DNA of 64,000 nucleotides from JBGPOS01 sp041488155 (GTDB taxonomy: Bacteria; Chloroflexota; Dehalococcoidia; Tepidiformales; Tepidiformaceae): the NCBI GenBank assembly GCA_041488155.1, contig JBGPOS010000014.1, positions 1 to 64,000 of the forward strand. Reading direction: 5' to 3'. Shown one piece after another: positions 51,403 through 60,669 of this stretch (position 1 is its first letter; each line of letters begins with the position of its first letter). The position numbers and the translations under genes were made by a program. Under the pieces are notes generated by a model. The model searched no databases. It worked only from the letters and a program-made list of their open reading frames with translations, and was not told the DNA's origin.

Positions 51403-51546
51403 ATGAAGCCGCCCATCCAATACGCCAGGACTGTCGATGGCGTCCGAATCGCCTACACCGTGGCCCGCCACGTCAGCAGCATCTTCGCCAAGACTGTGGC
51501 GGCGAACCGCACCGAAGCCGCCCGCTTCGCCAGGGAGGGTGGATGA
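51403..51546 (+). pseudogene. In-frame deletion remnant of a hydrolase-LuxR gene
   Basis: A 47-codon frame joins the N-terminus of the hydrolase family (MKPPIQYARTVDGVRIAYT) directly to the LuxR recognition helix and end (YTVARHVSSIFAKT, then RTEAARFARE). About 280-290 codons found in the neighbour are missing. 43 bases (51452-51494) are identical to 52456-52498 in the intact gene, and CCTACACC at the joint suggests a deletion between short repeats. Its stop TGA overlaps the downstream ATG (ATGA), so the remnant is translated and coupled. Confidence 0.8.
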
Positions 51547-52559
51547 TGGACGCCCCGTCCGTGCGGTACGCGACGGCGAGCGACGGCACAAGGATCGCCT
51601 TCGCGACCAGAGGCGAGGGACCACCGCTTGTCTACCTCACCATCCCGGCCATTTCCCATGCGGAACTGGCCTGGGGCGTGCCTGAACTGGCCGTGGGATT
51701 TCGGGTGCTGACGGCGGGTCACCGTCTTATCAGCGTCGACCTTCGCGGATCCGGCCTCTCGACCCGGAAAGCCTCCGACTACTCTGTCGAGGCGTTCGTG
51801 GACGACGTTGCCGCGGTCGTCGACGCTCTGGGCCTCGAGCAGTTCGACATGGTTGCTCAGGGCATCCGATGTCCCATCGCGGTCAAATACGCCGTGCTCT
51901 ACCCGGCGAGAATAGGCAAACTTGTGCTTCACTCGCCGTCGCTCGTCGTAGGCGCGGGATGGATCCCGCTGATGAGGTCACTTCGGGAGGGCGACTTCGG
52001 GGCCTACCTACGCACGATGGCCCAGGTAATTCTCGGCGCCGACACTTCGCGTGTGCCGGCGATCGCCGCCTTCATGTCCCAATGCGTCGATCAGGAGGAG
52101 CTCGTCAAGGCGCTCGAGAGCTCCTATCTCTTCGAGATGGCAGGCGAGTTGGCCCGGATTTCCTGTCCTGTGTTCGTGGTGGACGCGGTTCGCGGTGATC
52201 AAGTCGCCTTCGATCGTGCGGGATTGGCCGCCGCGGTCGCCTCAGCGATCCCGAACGCAAGGCTGGCTGCTGTAGAAGCGAACGGCATATCAGCCCGGCG
52301 CGAGGCATTTGCCGAACAGTCCGTCGCGTTCCTCGACGAAGGCCGGGCGGTGGTGCAGACCGCGGTCCGGCTCTCTCGTCGCGAATCAGAAGTCTTCGAG
52401 CTGCTGGCCCTGGGCAAGACCAACCTGCAGATCGCGGACGCCCTTGTGATCAGCCCCTACACCGTGGCCCGCCACGTCAGCAGCATCTTCGCCAAGACGG
52501 GGGCGACGAATCGCACCGAGGCCGCCCGCTTCGCCCGGGAGCTTCCCTCCGGCCAATAG
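51543..52559 (+). CDS. Degenerate alpha/beta-hydrolase domain fused to LuxR HTH
   Basis: Regulator of 338 residues. The hydrolase part (about 1-265) begins VRYATASDGTRIAFATRGEG; the elbow reads VAQGIRC with Gly107 in the nucleophile place, and the late His is absent (AVEANGISARREAF). The C-terminal LuxR-type HTH (about 275-335) reads LSRRESEVFELLALGKTNLQ, ISPYTVARHVSSIFAKTGAT. It should bind DNA in response to a ligand in the hydrolase pocket. AGGGAGG precedes ATG 51543, which overlaps the stop of the remnant upstream. Third member of the family at 41088 and 47910. Confidence 0.85.
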   Translation: MMDAPSVRYATASDGTRIAFATRGEGPPLVYLTIPAISHAELAWGVPELAVGFRVLTAGHRLISVDLRGSGLSTRKASDYSVEAFVDDVAAVVDALGLEQFDMVAQGIRCPIAVKYAVLYPARIGKLVLHSPSLVVGAGWIPLMRSLREGDFGAYLRTMAQVILGADTSRVPAIAAFMSQCVDQEELVKALESSYLFEMAGELARISCPVFVVDAVRGDQVAFDRAGLAAAVASAIPNARLAAVEANGISARREAFAEQSVAFLDEGRAVVQTAVRLSRRESEVFELLALGKTNLQIADALVISPYTVARHVSSIFAKTGATNRTEAARFARELPSGQ

Positions 52560-52694
52560 CAAACTTTTGCTAATCGCGGACCGCGAAAGTGGTTGACGCT
52601 GTTGCTCCATCCTTGCGATGGCAGCCTTCTCCTGCCGCCTGACACTCCCGTTGCGACTCGACGCTTAGGGGCGAGCGCAACTGGGGAAAACGAA

Positions 52695-53033
52695 GTGCAG
52701 GTTCAAAAGGAGAGATTTCAGTCCGGCAAGAGCGGAAAAGCGGCTGAGCAGGTGGTCCGGGGCAGCCTCCGGACGAAGGTCGTTGGCTGGCTGGTGGCGA
52801 CCGGGGCCGTCGCGCTGGCCATCGCGGGCACGACCTGGGCGCTGAGCTCGATGGACGCCGGCGACAGCGGCTCGGCGAACGTGAGCGCCCGGTCTTCCCG
52901 GGTGAACGTCACCGCCGCGTCAATCGGCAACCTCGACGTGCTGGCCCAAGGGCCTCTCGTGTCGCCGGCGGTGCGCAACGAAGACCTTTCGGTGCTCGCG
53001 GAAGGGCCAGTCATCTCCAGCGCGATGCCCTAG
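52695..53033 (+). CDS. Small membrane-anchored or secreted protein
   Basis: Protein of 112 residues, not recognised. A basic N-terminus (KSGKAAEQVVRGSLRTK) leads into one hydrophobic helix, VVGWLVATGAVALAIAGTTWAL, and a Ser/Val-rich outer part that contains the related pairs LDVLAQGPLVSPAVRNED and LSVLAEGPVISSAMP. GTG 52695 is assumed, with a GGGGAA tract about 8 bases upstream. A strong hairpin follows the stop. Confidence 0.45.
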   Translation: MQVQKERFQSGKSGKAAEQVVRGSLRTKVVGWLVATGAVALAIAGTTWALSSMDAGDSGSANVSARSSRVNVTAASIGNLDVLAQGPLVSPAVRNEDLSVLAEGPVISSAMP

Positions 53034-53060
53034 GTCGGGCCGGCGGCGGCTGGATCCCTC

Positions 53061-53091
53061 AGCCCGCGCCCTTCTGCAGGGCGCGGGCTTT
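53061..53091 (+). terminator. Rho-independent-type terminator
   Basis: AGCCCGCGCCCT (53061-53072) and AGGGCGCGGGCT (53078-53089) form a perfect 12-bp stem with a 5-base loop (TCTGC), followed by TT. It lies 28 bases after the stop of the small membrane-anchored gene. The T run is short. Confidence 0.65.
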
Positions 53092-53158
53092 GAGCGGGCC
53101 GAGGCGAGCGACGAGGCCAAGGGCGGCGGCGGGTCTTGGGGTGAGTGCTAGCGCCAGG

Positions 53159-53896
53159 CTAAGCCGTCATTCCGCCGTCGATGACGAACTCGGAGCCGGT
53201 CGAGTAGCTGCTATCGTCGCAGGCGAGGAAGAGGGCGAGCTTCGCCACTTCGCTGGCCTCGGCGACGCGACCCATGGGGATGCGGGAGAGGAAGGCGTCG
53301 ATCCGACCGGCGTCGATCCCGGGCAGCTGGTGGAGCATCGGCGTTTCGATGAGACCGGGGTGGATGGAGTTGACCCGGATGCCGTGGGGGGCGAGCTGGA
53401 TGGCGGCCGACTTGGTCATCCCGCGAACCGCCCACTTGCTGGCGACGTAGGCAATAGAGCCGCCGCCGCCACGCAGGCCGGCGATTGACGAGATGTTGAC
53501 GATGGCGCCGGAATGGCGCGCGATCATCGGCGCGGCCACGGCTTTCATACCGAGGAAGACGCCTATCTGGTTGACGTCGATGACCTGGCGGTAGGAGGGC
53601 AGGCTGGCATCCATCAGACCTTCGGGGCGATAGATGCCGGCGTTGTTGATGAGGATGTCGAGGCGGCCGTGCCATCCGACGACTTCGTCGACAACCTGCT
53701 GCCAACGAGCTTCGTCGGTGACGTCGTGGTGGAGGTAGCGGCCCTTTACGGCGGCGGCTGTCTTCTTGCCGTCGTCATCGAGGACGTCGGTGAGTACGAC
53801 CGACGCGCCCTCGCTGGCGAAGAGCGCCGCTTCGGCTGCGCCCTGTCCGCGAGCGCCGCCTGTGATCAGAGCGACCCTGCCATCAAGCTTCCCCAT
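53159..53896 (-). CDS. SDR family oxidoreductase
   Basis: Classical SDR of 245 residues: TGGARGQG at residues 12-19, NNAG at 84-87, Ser136/137, Tyr150 and Lys154 (YVASK). The acidic residue after the second strand (VVLTDVLDDDG) favours NAD over NADP, and the tail TGSEFVIDGGMTA is standard. Of two ATGs, 53896 is preferred because GGAGG is 6 bases upstream of it and adjacent to ATG 53902. 3-alpha- or 7-alpha-hydroxysteroid-like dehydrogenases look similar; substrate not assigned. Confidence 0.9.
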   Translation of the reverse strand: MGKLDGRVALITGGARGQGAAEAALFASEGASVVLTDVLDDDGKKTAAAVKGRYLHHDVTDEARWQQVVDEVVGWHGRLDILINNAGIYRPEGLMDASLPSYRQVIDVNQIGVFLGMKAVAAPMIARHSGAIVNISSIAGLRGGGGSIAYVASKWAVRGMTKSAAIQLAPHGIRVNSIHPGLIETPMLHQLPGIDAGRIDAFLSRIPMGRVAEASEVAKLALFLACDDSSYSTGSEFVIDGGMTA

Positions 53897-53936
53897 GTCC
53901 ATCCTCCGGTGCGTGTGTGGCGGGAGTATAGCGAGG

Positions 53937-53968
53937 GAGGGGACAGGTCACAGGCGACAGGGGACAGC
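53937..53968. repeat. GGGGACAGG/GGGACAG tract
   Basis: Three GGGGACAG-like units with CACAGGC between, in the gap after the SDR start and before the lipoprotein gene. Confidence 0.55.
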
Positions 53969-54062
53969 CAAGAGGGGGCCGGTTCACGAGCCGCGGCCCT
54001 GAGCCAACGAACAGGGGAGGCGGTTGCCTCCCCTGGTTCATGCTCGGCGCGAGACTGGTCCG

Positions 54063-54875
54063 CTATTCGACCTTGAAGTCCGCGACCATTCCCTTCTCGA
54101 AGTGGGGCGTGTGTTTGGGGTCATCCTGGTCAGAGACGTAGCAGAGCATGACGTAGCGACCGGGAGCTAGCTTCTCCTTGATCACCACATCCGCTTTGTC
54201 GCCAGGGGCGAAGAGGAAGGCCGTCCCGATCTCTTCGAGACCCTGCGGGTTGTCCTCGTGCAGGAACTTCTGGAGGTCAGCGTTGTCGGGGATCTTGGCC
54301 AACCCCACCATGTGCGGCTGCTTGCCCTTGTTCTCCACGTGGAGGGCGATGATGTCCTTGCTCGTGACGTCCTTTCGGGTGAACCCGAAGGCGAAGTCCG
54401 TCAGGTCGAGGTTCACCTTCTTCGCACCCGAGGGGATCTTGTCGGCGGACTTGACGTGGAGCTCGTCGATCCTCCACTCGCCACCTTCCTTCACCGCTGT
54501 CGCAGAGACGTTGTAGTCCAGCCCCCCTTTGAACCCTCCGGTGATGGCTATCGTCGCCTTATTGCCGGAGACGGTGATCTTCTCGATCGTGGGTTGGTCA
54601 TCCGATTGGAACGTCGAGGGGTCCGCCTTCGCCTCCTCGCGCGTGATGCCCTGCACGGTCTTGAGGAACTTGTCGGTCACGTGCTTGAGGAACTTGTCGG
54701 GGTCGCCGGCTTTTTCGGCCGCGAGCTCCTCGTCGAGGGCGGCACGGACTTCGTCCACCGTCTTGCCGCTCGTGGTACCGCCGTCATCACCGCCGCAGGC
54801 CGCGGCGGCAAACGCCAGGGCTGAGAGTCCGGTGGCCGCCAGTACGGCGCGCAGAGTCATCCGCGTCTTGCTCAA
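54063..54875 (-). CDS. Lipoprotein of unknown function
   Basis: Protein of 270 residues. Signal peptide with lipobox FAAAAC (Cys27), then CGGDDGGTT, a common lipoprotein tether. The mature part has no recognised motif; about residues 40-135 may be an NTF2/lumazine-type domain (TVDEVRAALDEELAAEKAGD, GGEWRIDELHVKSADK), and the end (about 190-270) has a cupredoxin-like run (GDKADVVIKEKLAPGRYVML, CYVSDQDDPKHTPHFEKGM). TTG 54875 is used because GGAGG is 5 bases before it; ATG 54860 is an alternative. Probably an outer-face sensor or binding lipoprotein. Confidence 0.7.
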   Translation of the reverse strand: MSKTRMTLRAVLAATGLSALAFAAAACGGDDGGTTSGKTVDEVRAALDEELAAEKAGDPDKFLKHVTDKFLKTVQGITREEAKADPSTFQSDDQPTIEKITVSGNKATIAITGGFKGGLDYNVSATAVKEGGEWRIDELHVKSADKIPSGAKKVNLDLTDFAFGFTRKDVTSKDIIALHVENKGKQPHMVGLAKIPDNADLQKFLHEDNPQGLEEIGTAFLFAPGDKADVVIKEKLAPGRYVMLCYVSDQDDPKHTPHFEKGMVADFKVE

Positions 54876-54942
54876 ATCTTCCTCCAGGTGGTGGTGGGTC
54901 CGCTACGGTTTGTCTACTCGGCGGATACTAATGGCACGTTGC

Positions 54943-55746
54943 CTACCCGTCCACAAGGATGGCGGCGAAAGCGCCAGGCGCGGCCGGGACGGGCTGCCAG
55001 ACGACCTGGTAGACGCGCTGTTTCGCAAGCAGGCCTCGCATTTCCACCATCTTGCCTTCGTCGAACTGGAACTCCCCGGCCTCTTCGACCAACTCCTTGA
55101 GCGCGGCCGAGACGACGATCTGGCCGGGGCGGGCCTGCTGCGCGACGAGGGCGGCGATGAAGACGTTTCGGCCGACGAAGTCGTTGCCTTCGCGGATGAC
55201 CTCGCCGGCGTGGAGGCCCTGGGCGACGTTGAGGGGCAGTTCGGGGTGCTCTGCGCTGTAGAGGGCGAACGCGCGCTGCATTTCGATCGCAGACCGGACG
55301 GCCTGGCGGGCGCTTTCGAAGCCGACCATGAAGCCATCGCCGAGGGACTTGACCTCGGAGCGGCCGGTCTCGGCGAGGCTGGCGCTGACGATGCCGTTGT
55401 GGGTGTGGTAGAGGTCCTGCCAGCCCTTGTCGCCGAGGCGCTGGACCATCGCGGAGGAACCGGCGATGTCGCTGAAGAGGATGGTGACGGTGCCATCGGG
55501 GGAGACGTGGGCGCCGAGGTCCGTTTCGGCCCAGTCGTTGGCCTGGCGGCGCTCGGTCTGCAGGCGCTGTTCGCGAAGGAGCCACTCGCGCAGGGTTTGT
55601 TCCTCGATCAGCCACTTCTTCCCGAGCTGGAGGCCGGGGAGCTTTCCTTCGTTGAGGTAGCGATAGACGGTGTTCTTTTCGAGGCCGAGCTGTTCGGCGA
55701 CCCAGTCGACGTCGCGGAAGCCGAGGGTGGAGGGGGCGTCGGTCAT
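54943..55746 (-). CDS. Excisionase-type HTH fused to degenerate class III cyclase
   Basis: Protein of 267 residues. An N-terminal MerR/excisionase-like HTH (about residues 12-45: DWVAEQLGLEKNTVYRYLNE, KLPGLQLGKKWLI) precedes a class III cyclase domain (about 85-265) with Asp93 (LFSDIAGSS) and Asp137 (SLGDGFM). In the transition-state motif the Arg is replaced: IAALVAQQ where sister proteins have AARI, so Leu200 stands for Arg, and activity may be lost. The link of a DNA-binding HTH to a cyclase is uncommon. GGAGAG precedes ATG 55746; an AT-rich region with two ACATGT repeats lies upstream. Confidence 0.82.
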   Translation of the reverse strand: MTDAPSTLGFRDVDWVAEQLGLEKNTVYRYLNEGKLPGLQLGKKWLIEEQTLREWLLREQRLQTERRQANDWAETDLGAHVSPDGTVTILFSDIAGSSAMVQRLGDKGWQDLYHTHNGIVSASLAETGRSEVKSLGDGFMVGFESARQAVRSAIEMQRAFALYSAEHPELPLNVAQGLHAGEVIREGNDFVGRNVFIAALVAQQARPGQIVVSAALKELVEEAGEFQFDEGKMVEMRGLLAKQRVYQVVWQPVPAAPGAFAAILVDG

Positions 55747-55773
55747 CTGTAATCTCTCCGTTTTGGTTGTGTA

Positions 55774-55816
55774 AGAGTAGATCGAACATGTTTGGCATGC
55801 AATAACATGTAATGCC
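55774..55816 (-). promoter_or_regulatory. Promoter and possible operator of the HTH-cyclase gene
   Basis: On the minus strand TACTCT (55779-55774) is a candidate -10. Upstream of it, ACATGT occurs at 55786-55791 and 55805-55810, 19 bases apart start to start, and GGCAT (55794-55798) mirrors ATGCC (55812-55816). The region is unusually AT-rich for this genome. Autoregulation by the HTH protein is a guess. Confidence 0.4.
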
Positions 55817-55886
55817 TTGGTTTGTATGGTTTTCATCCACATGGATTGGGGAGGGGGTCGCCCGGGAGCCGGATCGAAGGGTGTGA

Positions 55887-56100
55887 TGCAGCGGCCCGGG
55901 GCGGCCGCGGCTACCGGCGTTGGAAGTGATGCGGGCGACCGGGGGTGTGATGCAGCGGCCAGAGACGGCCGCGGCTACCGGGGGTTCGGAGTGATGCGGG
56001 CGATCGGGGGGGTGTGATGCTGCGGCCCGGAGCGGCCGCGGCTACCAGGGGTGCGAAGATCCCGAGTTATGCAGCGGCCCGGGGCGGCCGCGGCTACCGG
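55887..56100. repeat. Four REP-like hairpin elements
   Basis: Copies of TGCAGCGGCCxxxxxCGGCCGCG followed by GCTACC begin near 55887, 55950, 56018 and 56070, spaced 52-68 bases with GTGATGCGGGCGA-type linkers. Arms GCGGCC/GGCCGC are constant, loops vary (CGGGGC, AGAGAC, CGGAGC). With the AT-rich promoter stretch before it, this accounts for the whole 357-base gap; no gene is seen. Confidence 0.8.
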
Positions 56101-56103
56101 GGG

Positions 56104-56724
56104 TTAGGTTTTTGCTACGGCGAGGACGAGGGTGGTGGCCTGGGTGACGTCGAGGACGTCGGTGTTGACGACGATGTCGTAGTGGGTGGGGAGCTCGTGC
56201 TCTACGCGGTAGAAGCGGCGGAAGTAGTCGGCGCGGGATTTGTCGGAGTCACCGATCAGGCGCTTGCCGTTCGACGCAGGTCCGGCCTGGGCGGCCGTGA
56301 CGCGTGACGCCCGGACTTCCGGGGAGGCGGTGACCAGGATGCGCAGCAGGCCTTCTGTGCCGGCGAGCGGGATGCTGGCCCCGTGAGCCACGATGACGAC
56401 TTTGCCCTGGGCGGCGGTCGCGAGGATGACTTCGGTGATGAGGTGTTCGTAGCCGATTTCGGCCGATTCGACGTACGGCGCGAACTCCGCCGCAACGGGC
56501 ATCACCCCGGCGGAGCCGCGGGCGAGGTTTTCGAGGATGCGGGCGACGAGCGGCTTACGCACTTCCGTCCGGGCGATCGTGCCGGGCTCCACCCCGGCCT
56601 GTTCGGCGGCGCGGTCAATGATCTCGGAGTCGACGTAGCGGAAGCCAAGCTCGCGGGCGAGGTTGGTCCCGAGGTCTTCTCCACCCGCCCCAAGGGTGCG
56701 CGAGATCGCGATGACACTGACCAC
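56104..56724 (-). CDS. Cytidylate-kinase-like protein
   Basis: Protein of 206 residues of the cytidylate kinase-like family: IAISRTLGAGGEDLGTNLAR is an altered P-loop, and GFRYVDSEIIDRAAEQAGV the following segment; VIVAHGASIPLAGTEGLLRI and SRADYFRRFYRVEH (LID-like Arg residues) complete the pattern. Such proteins are P-loop kinases of unclear substrate, not the essential Cmk. GTG 56724 is taken because the fold starts there with GGAG upstream; divergent from recQ. Confidence 0.8.
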   Translation of the reverse strand: MVSVIAISRTLGAGGEDLGTNLARELGFRYVDSEIIDRAAEQAGVEPGTIARTEVRKPLVARILENLARGSAGVMPVAAEFAPYVESAEIGYEHLITEVILATAAQGKVVIVAHGASIPLAGTEGLLRILVTASPEVRASRVTAAQAGPASNGKRLIGDSDKSRADYFRRFYRVEHELPTHYDIVVNTDVLDVTQATTLVLAVAKT

Positions 56725-56816
56725 TGGCGTTGCGCTCCTGTGTTTGGGCTCTGTTCTACGCGGATTTCGGCTCGGGGGCGAATGGGCGACGGCTGGAACA
56801 GTACGCTCAAATGTTC

Positions 56817-56822
56817 TAGAGT
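56817..56822 (+). promoter_or_regulatory. -10 box for leaderless recQ
   Basis: TAGAGT lies 8 bases before ATG 56831 with no ribosome site between; supports that start over an upstream extension. Confidence 0.5.
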
Positions 56823-56830
56823 ACCCATCC

Positions 56831-58936
<2,106 letters not shown>

Positions 58937-59008
58937 GCGCGGGGCGTAAAGGCAAGGTTTAACGGGGTGTGATCGCCTGCTAGACTCGGCCATTCCACGG
59001 AGGGTGAG

Positions 59009-60061
59009 ATGGAAGAAGGCTTGAAGCGCGTGCTGCACCGGCACTTCCCGGACGCCGAGTCGATCGTCGTCGAGGAGCTCGCCGTCATCGCCGGGGGTTA
59101 TTCGCGAGAGACGTACCGGTTCGACGCACACGTGCATCACCGCGGCGAGCGGCGGGTGTACCCGATGATCCTTCGGAAAGACCCTCCGAAAGCTGCTGCG
59201 ATCCTCCACACCAGCCGGCAGCTCGAGCACGATCTGCTCCAGCGGGTGCGCCGCCACACGTCGATCCCGGTGGGTGACAGCTACGTCGTCGAAATGGACT
59301 CAGCGACCTTCGGGGAGGCCGCGATGGTCATCGAGCGGGTGCACGGCAGCGGCGAGCCTTCGCTCCTGTTCAACGGCGGGCCGAACGCTGATCAGGCGGA
59401 GGCGGTGGCCACGCACCTCTGCGAACTCATCGCCGAGCTGCACATGACCGACCCGAAGAAGCTCAACCCCGACGGCGTTTTCGACGACCCGCGAGGGGTC
59501 GGGATGGACCCATCGAGGTGGCAGAGCTACATGGACGAGGCGACCAACTACTACGTCCGGGCTTACGACGAGTTCGCCTTCGACCCGATGCCGGTGTTCA
59601 AGGACGCCTTCCTCGACATCCGGCGAAACAAGCCGCGCCCCTTGCCCATCACGCTGGTGCACGGCGATTTCAACCCTGCGAACTTCCTCTACGAGAGCGG
59701 GAGGGTCACTGCAATCATCGACTGGGAGAACTCCCACATGGGCGACCCCCGCGAGGACCTGGGCTGGATGGCCCACACGGACCTCCTGAGCGCCACGGAC
59801 ATCATGGGAAGCGTGAAAGTCGACGGCGGATTCCTCGGCCACTACAACCGGATCACGGGATTCAACGTCACGCCCGAAGAGGTGGAGTACTTTCGGCTTT
59901 TTTCCTCGGGCAACATCGGCGTGCCCGTGCTGGCTGCGCTCAAGCGGCGAATGGTGAAGGAGCACGAGGAGCTGCTCCACATGTACATCATGCAACCGGC
60001 CATAGTCTCGGCCCTGGGGCTCGCCCAGTTGCTGCACTACCCAATGCCGGCGCAAGGATAG
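59009..60061 (+). CDS. Aminoglycoside phosphotransferase-like kinase
   Basis: Kinase-fold protein of 350 residues. VHGDFNPANFLYES is the catalytic loop with its Asp and Asn (near residue 218), and IIDWENSHMGDPREDLGWM the metal Asp motif. ATP-binding strands lie at the N-terminus (about 22-75). This is the APH/choline-kinase-like superfamily common in Chloroflexota and Actinobacteria near acyl-CoA metabolism genes. GGAGG precedes the ATG. It is followed 9 bases later by an unknown gene, probably its partner. Confidence 0.87.
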   Translation: MEEGLKRVLHRHFPDAESIVVEELAVIAGGYSRETYRFDAHVHHRGERRVYPMILRKDPPKAAAILHTSRQLEHDLLQRVRRHTSIPVGDSYVVEMDSATFGEAAMVIERVHGSGEPSLLFNGGPNADQAEAVATHLCELIAELHMTDPKKLNPDGVFDDPRGVGMDPSRWQSYMDEATNYYVRAYDEFAFDPMPVFKDAFLDIRRNKPRPLPITLVHGDFNPANFLYESGRVTAIIDWENSHMGDPREDLGWMAHTDLLSATDIMGSVKVDGGFLGHYNRITGFNVTPEEVEYFRLFSSGNIGVPVLAALKRRMVKEHEELLHMYIMQPAIVSALGLAQLLHYPMPAQG

Positions 60062-60070
60062 GAGAGGGCG

Positions 60071-60577
60071 ATGTTTACGCTTCCCACAGCGGAGGATCTC
60101 ATCGAAGGCGTGATGGTGTCGCTCATGCGCGACATCATGCCCGAGCTGCAATCGCAGAAGGCCCAGGTAGCACTGATGATGATGCAGGCGCTGCTCCAAT
60201 CGGCACGCCAGGCAATCCCGGTGCAACTCCAGATCATGGCGGCCGAGCACAATGAGATGGCCACGGCGTTTCGTGACATGGCCGGGATCATCGGGACGAG
60301 CGCGGGACCAGAGGCCGACCGGATCCGTAACCGCGCGAAGGAGCTTGGCTCTCGGGCCGACTTGCCTGCCATCCCGGCCTCGTCTGAGCTTGCCGGGGCG
60401 TACAAGACGTTGAGCCAGGGCCTCATCGACACCCTGGACGACCTCGACGTCATGATCCGCGAAGGCAACACGGCCGCAGAGGAGGCCCTGGGAAGGATGC
60501 GTCAGCACCTCGGCCCGCGGACGGCGCGTGAGTTCGGGGCGTACGTCGTGGGCGTGGGGATGGCAGGGCGGGAGTAG
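60071..60577 (+). CDS. Hypothetical protein, partner of phosphotransferase
   Basis: Protein of 168 residues, not recognised, predicted all-helical: AEDLIEGVMVSLMRDIMPEL, QKAQVALMMMQALLQSARQA, and DTLDDLDVMIREGNTAAEEA. No membrane segments or signal. Starts 9 bases after the phosphotransferase stop, with GGAGAGG as ribosome site, so the two are one operon. It may form a complex with the kinase or act on the same substrate. Confidence 0.65.
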   Translation: MFTLPTAEDLIEGVMVSLMRDIMPELQSQKAQVALMMMQALLQSARQAIPVQLQIMAAEHNEMATAFRDMAGIIGTSAGPEADRIRNRAKELGSRADLPAIPASSELAGAYKTLSQGLIDTLDDLDVMIREGNTAAEEALGRMRQHLGPRTAREFGAYVVGVGMAGRE

Positions 60578-60632
60578 GGCCCCTCCTCACCCTCCCCCGC
60601 GGAGTGGGCGACGGGGCGCCCTCATCCCCCTG

Positions 60633-60658
60633 CCCTTCTCCCGTGCGCGGGAGAAGGG
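60633..60658. repeat. 11-bp perfect hairpin, CCCTTCTCCCG family
   Basis: CCCTTCTCCCG (60633-60643) and CGGGAGAAGGG (60648-60658) around TGCG, next to GAGTGGGCGACGGGGCG, in the gap between convergent genes; could terminate both. Confidence 0.7.
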
Positions 60659-60669
60659 AGTGCTTCGCT

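Noticed and set aside
56663..56830. Extended N-terminus for RecQ
   Set aside because: The region lies in the divergent promoter gap with the cytidylate-kinase-like gene. A -10 box at 56817 and the RecQ alignment place the start at 56831.
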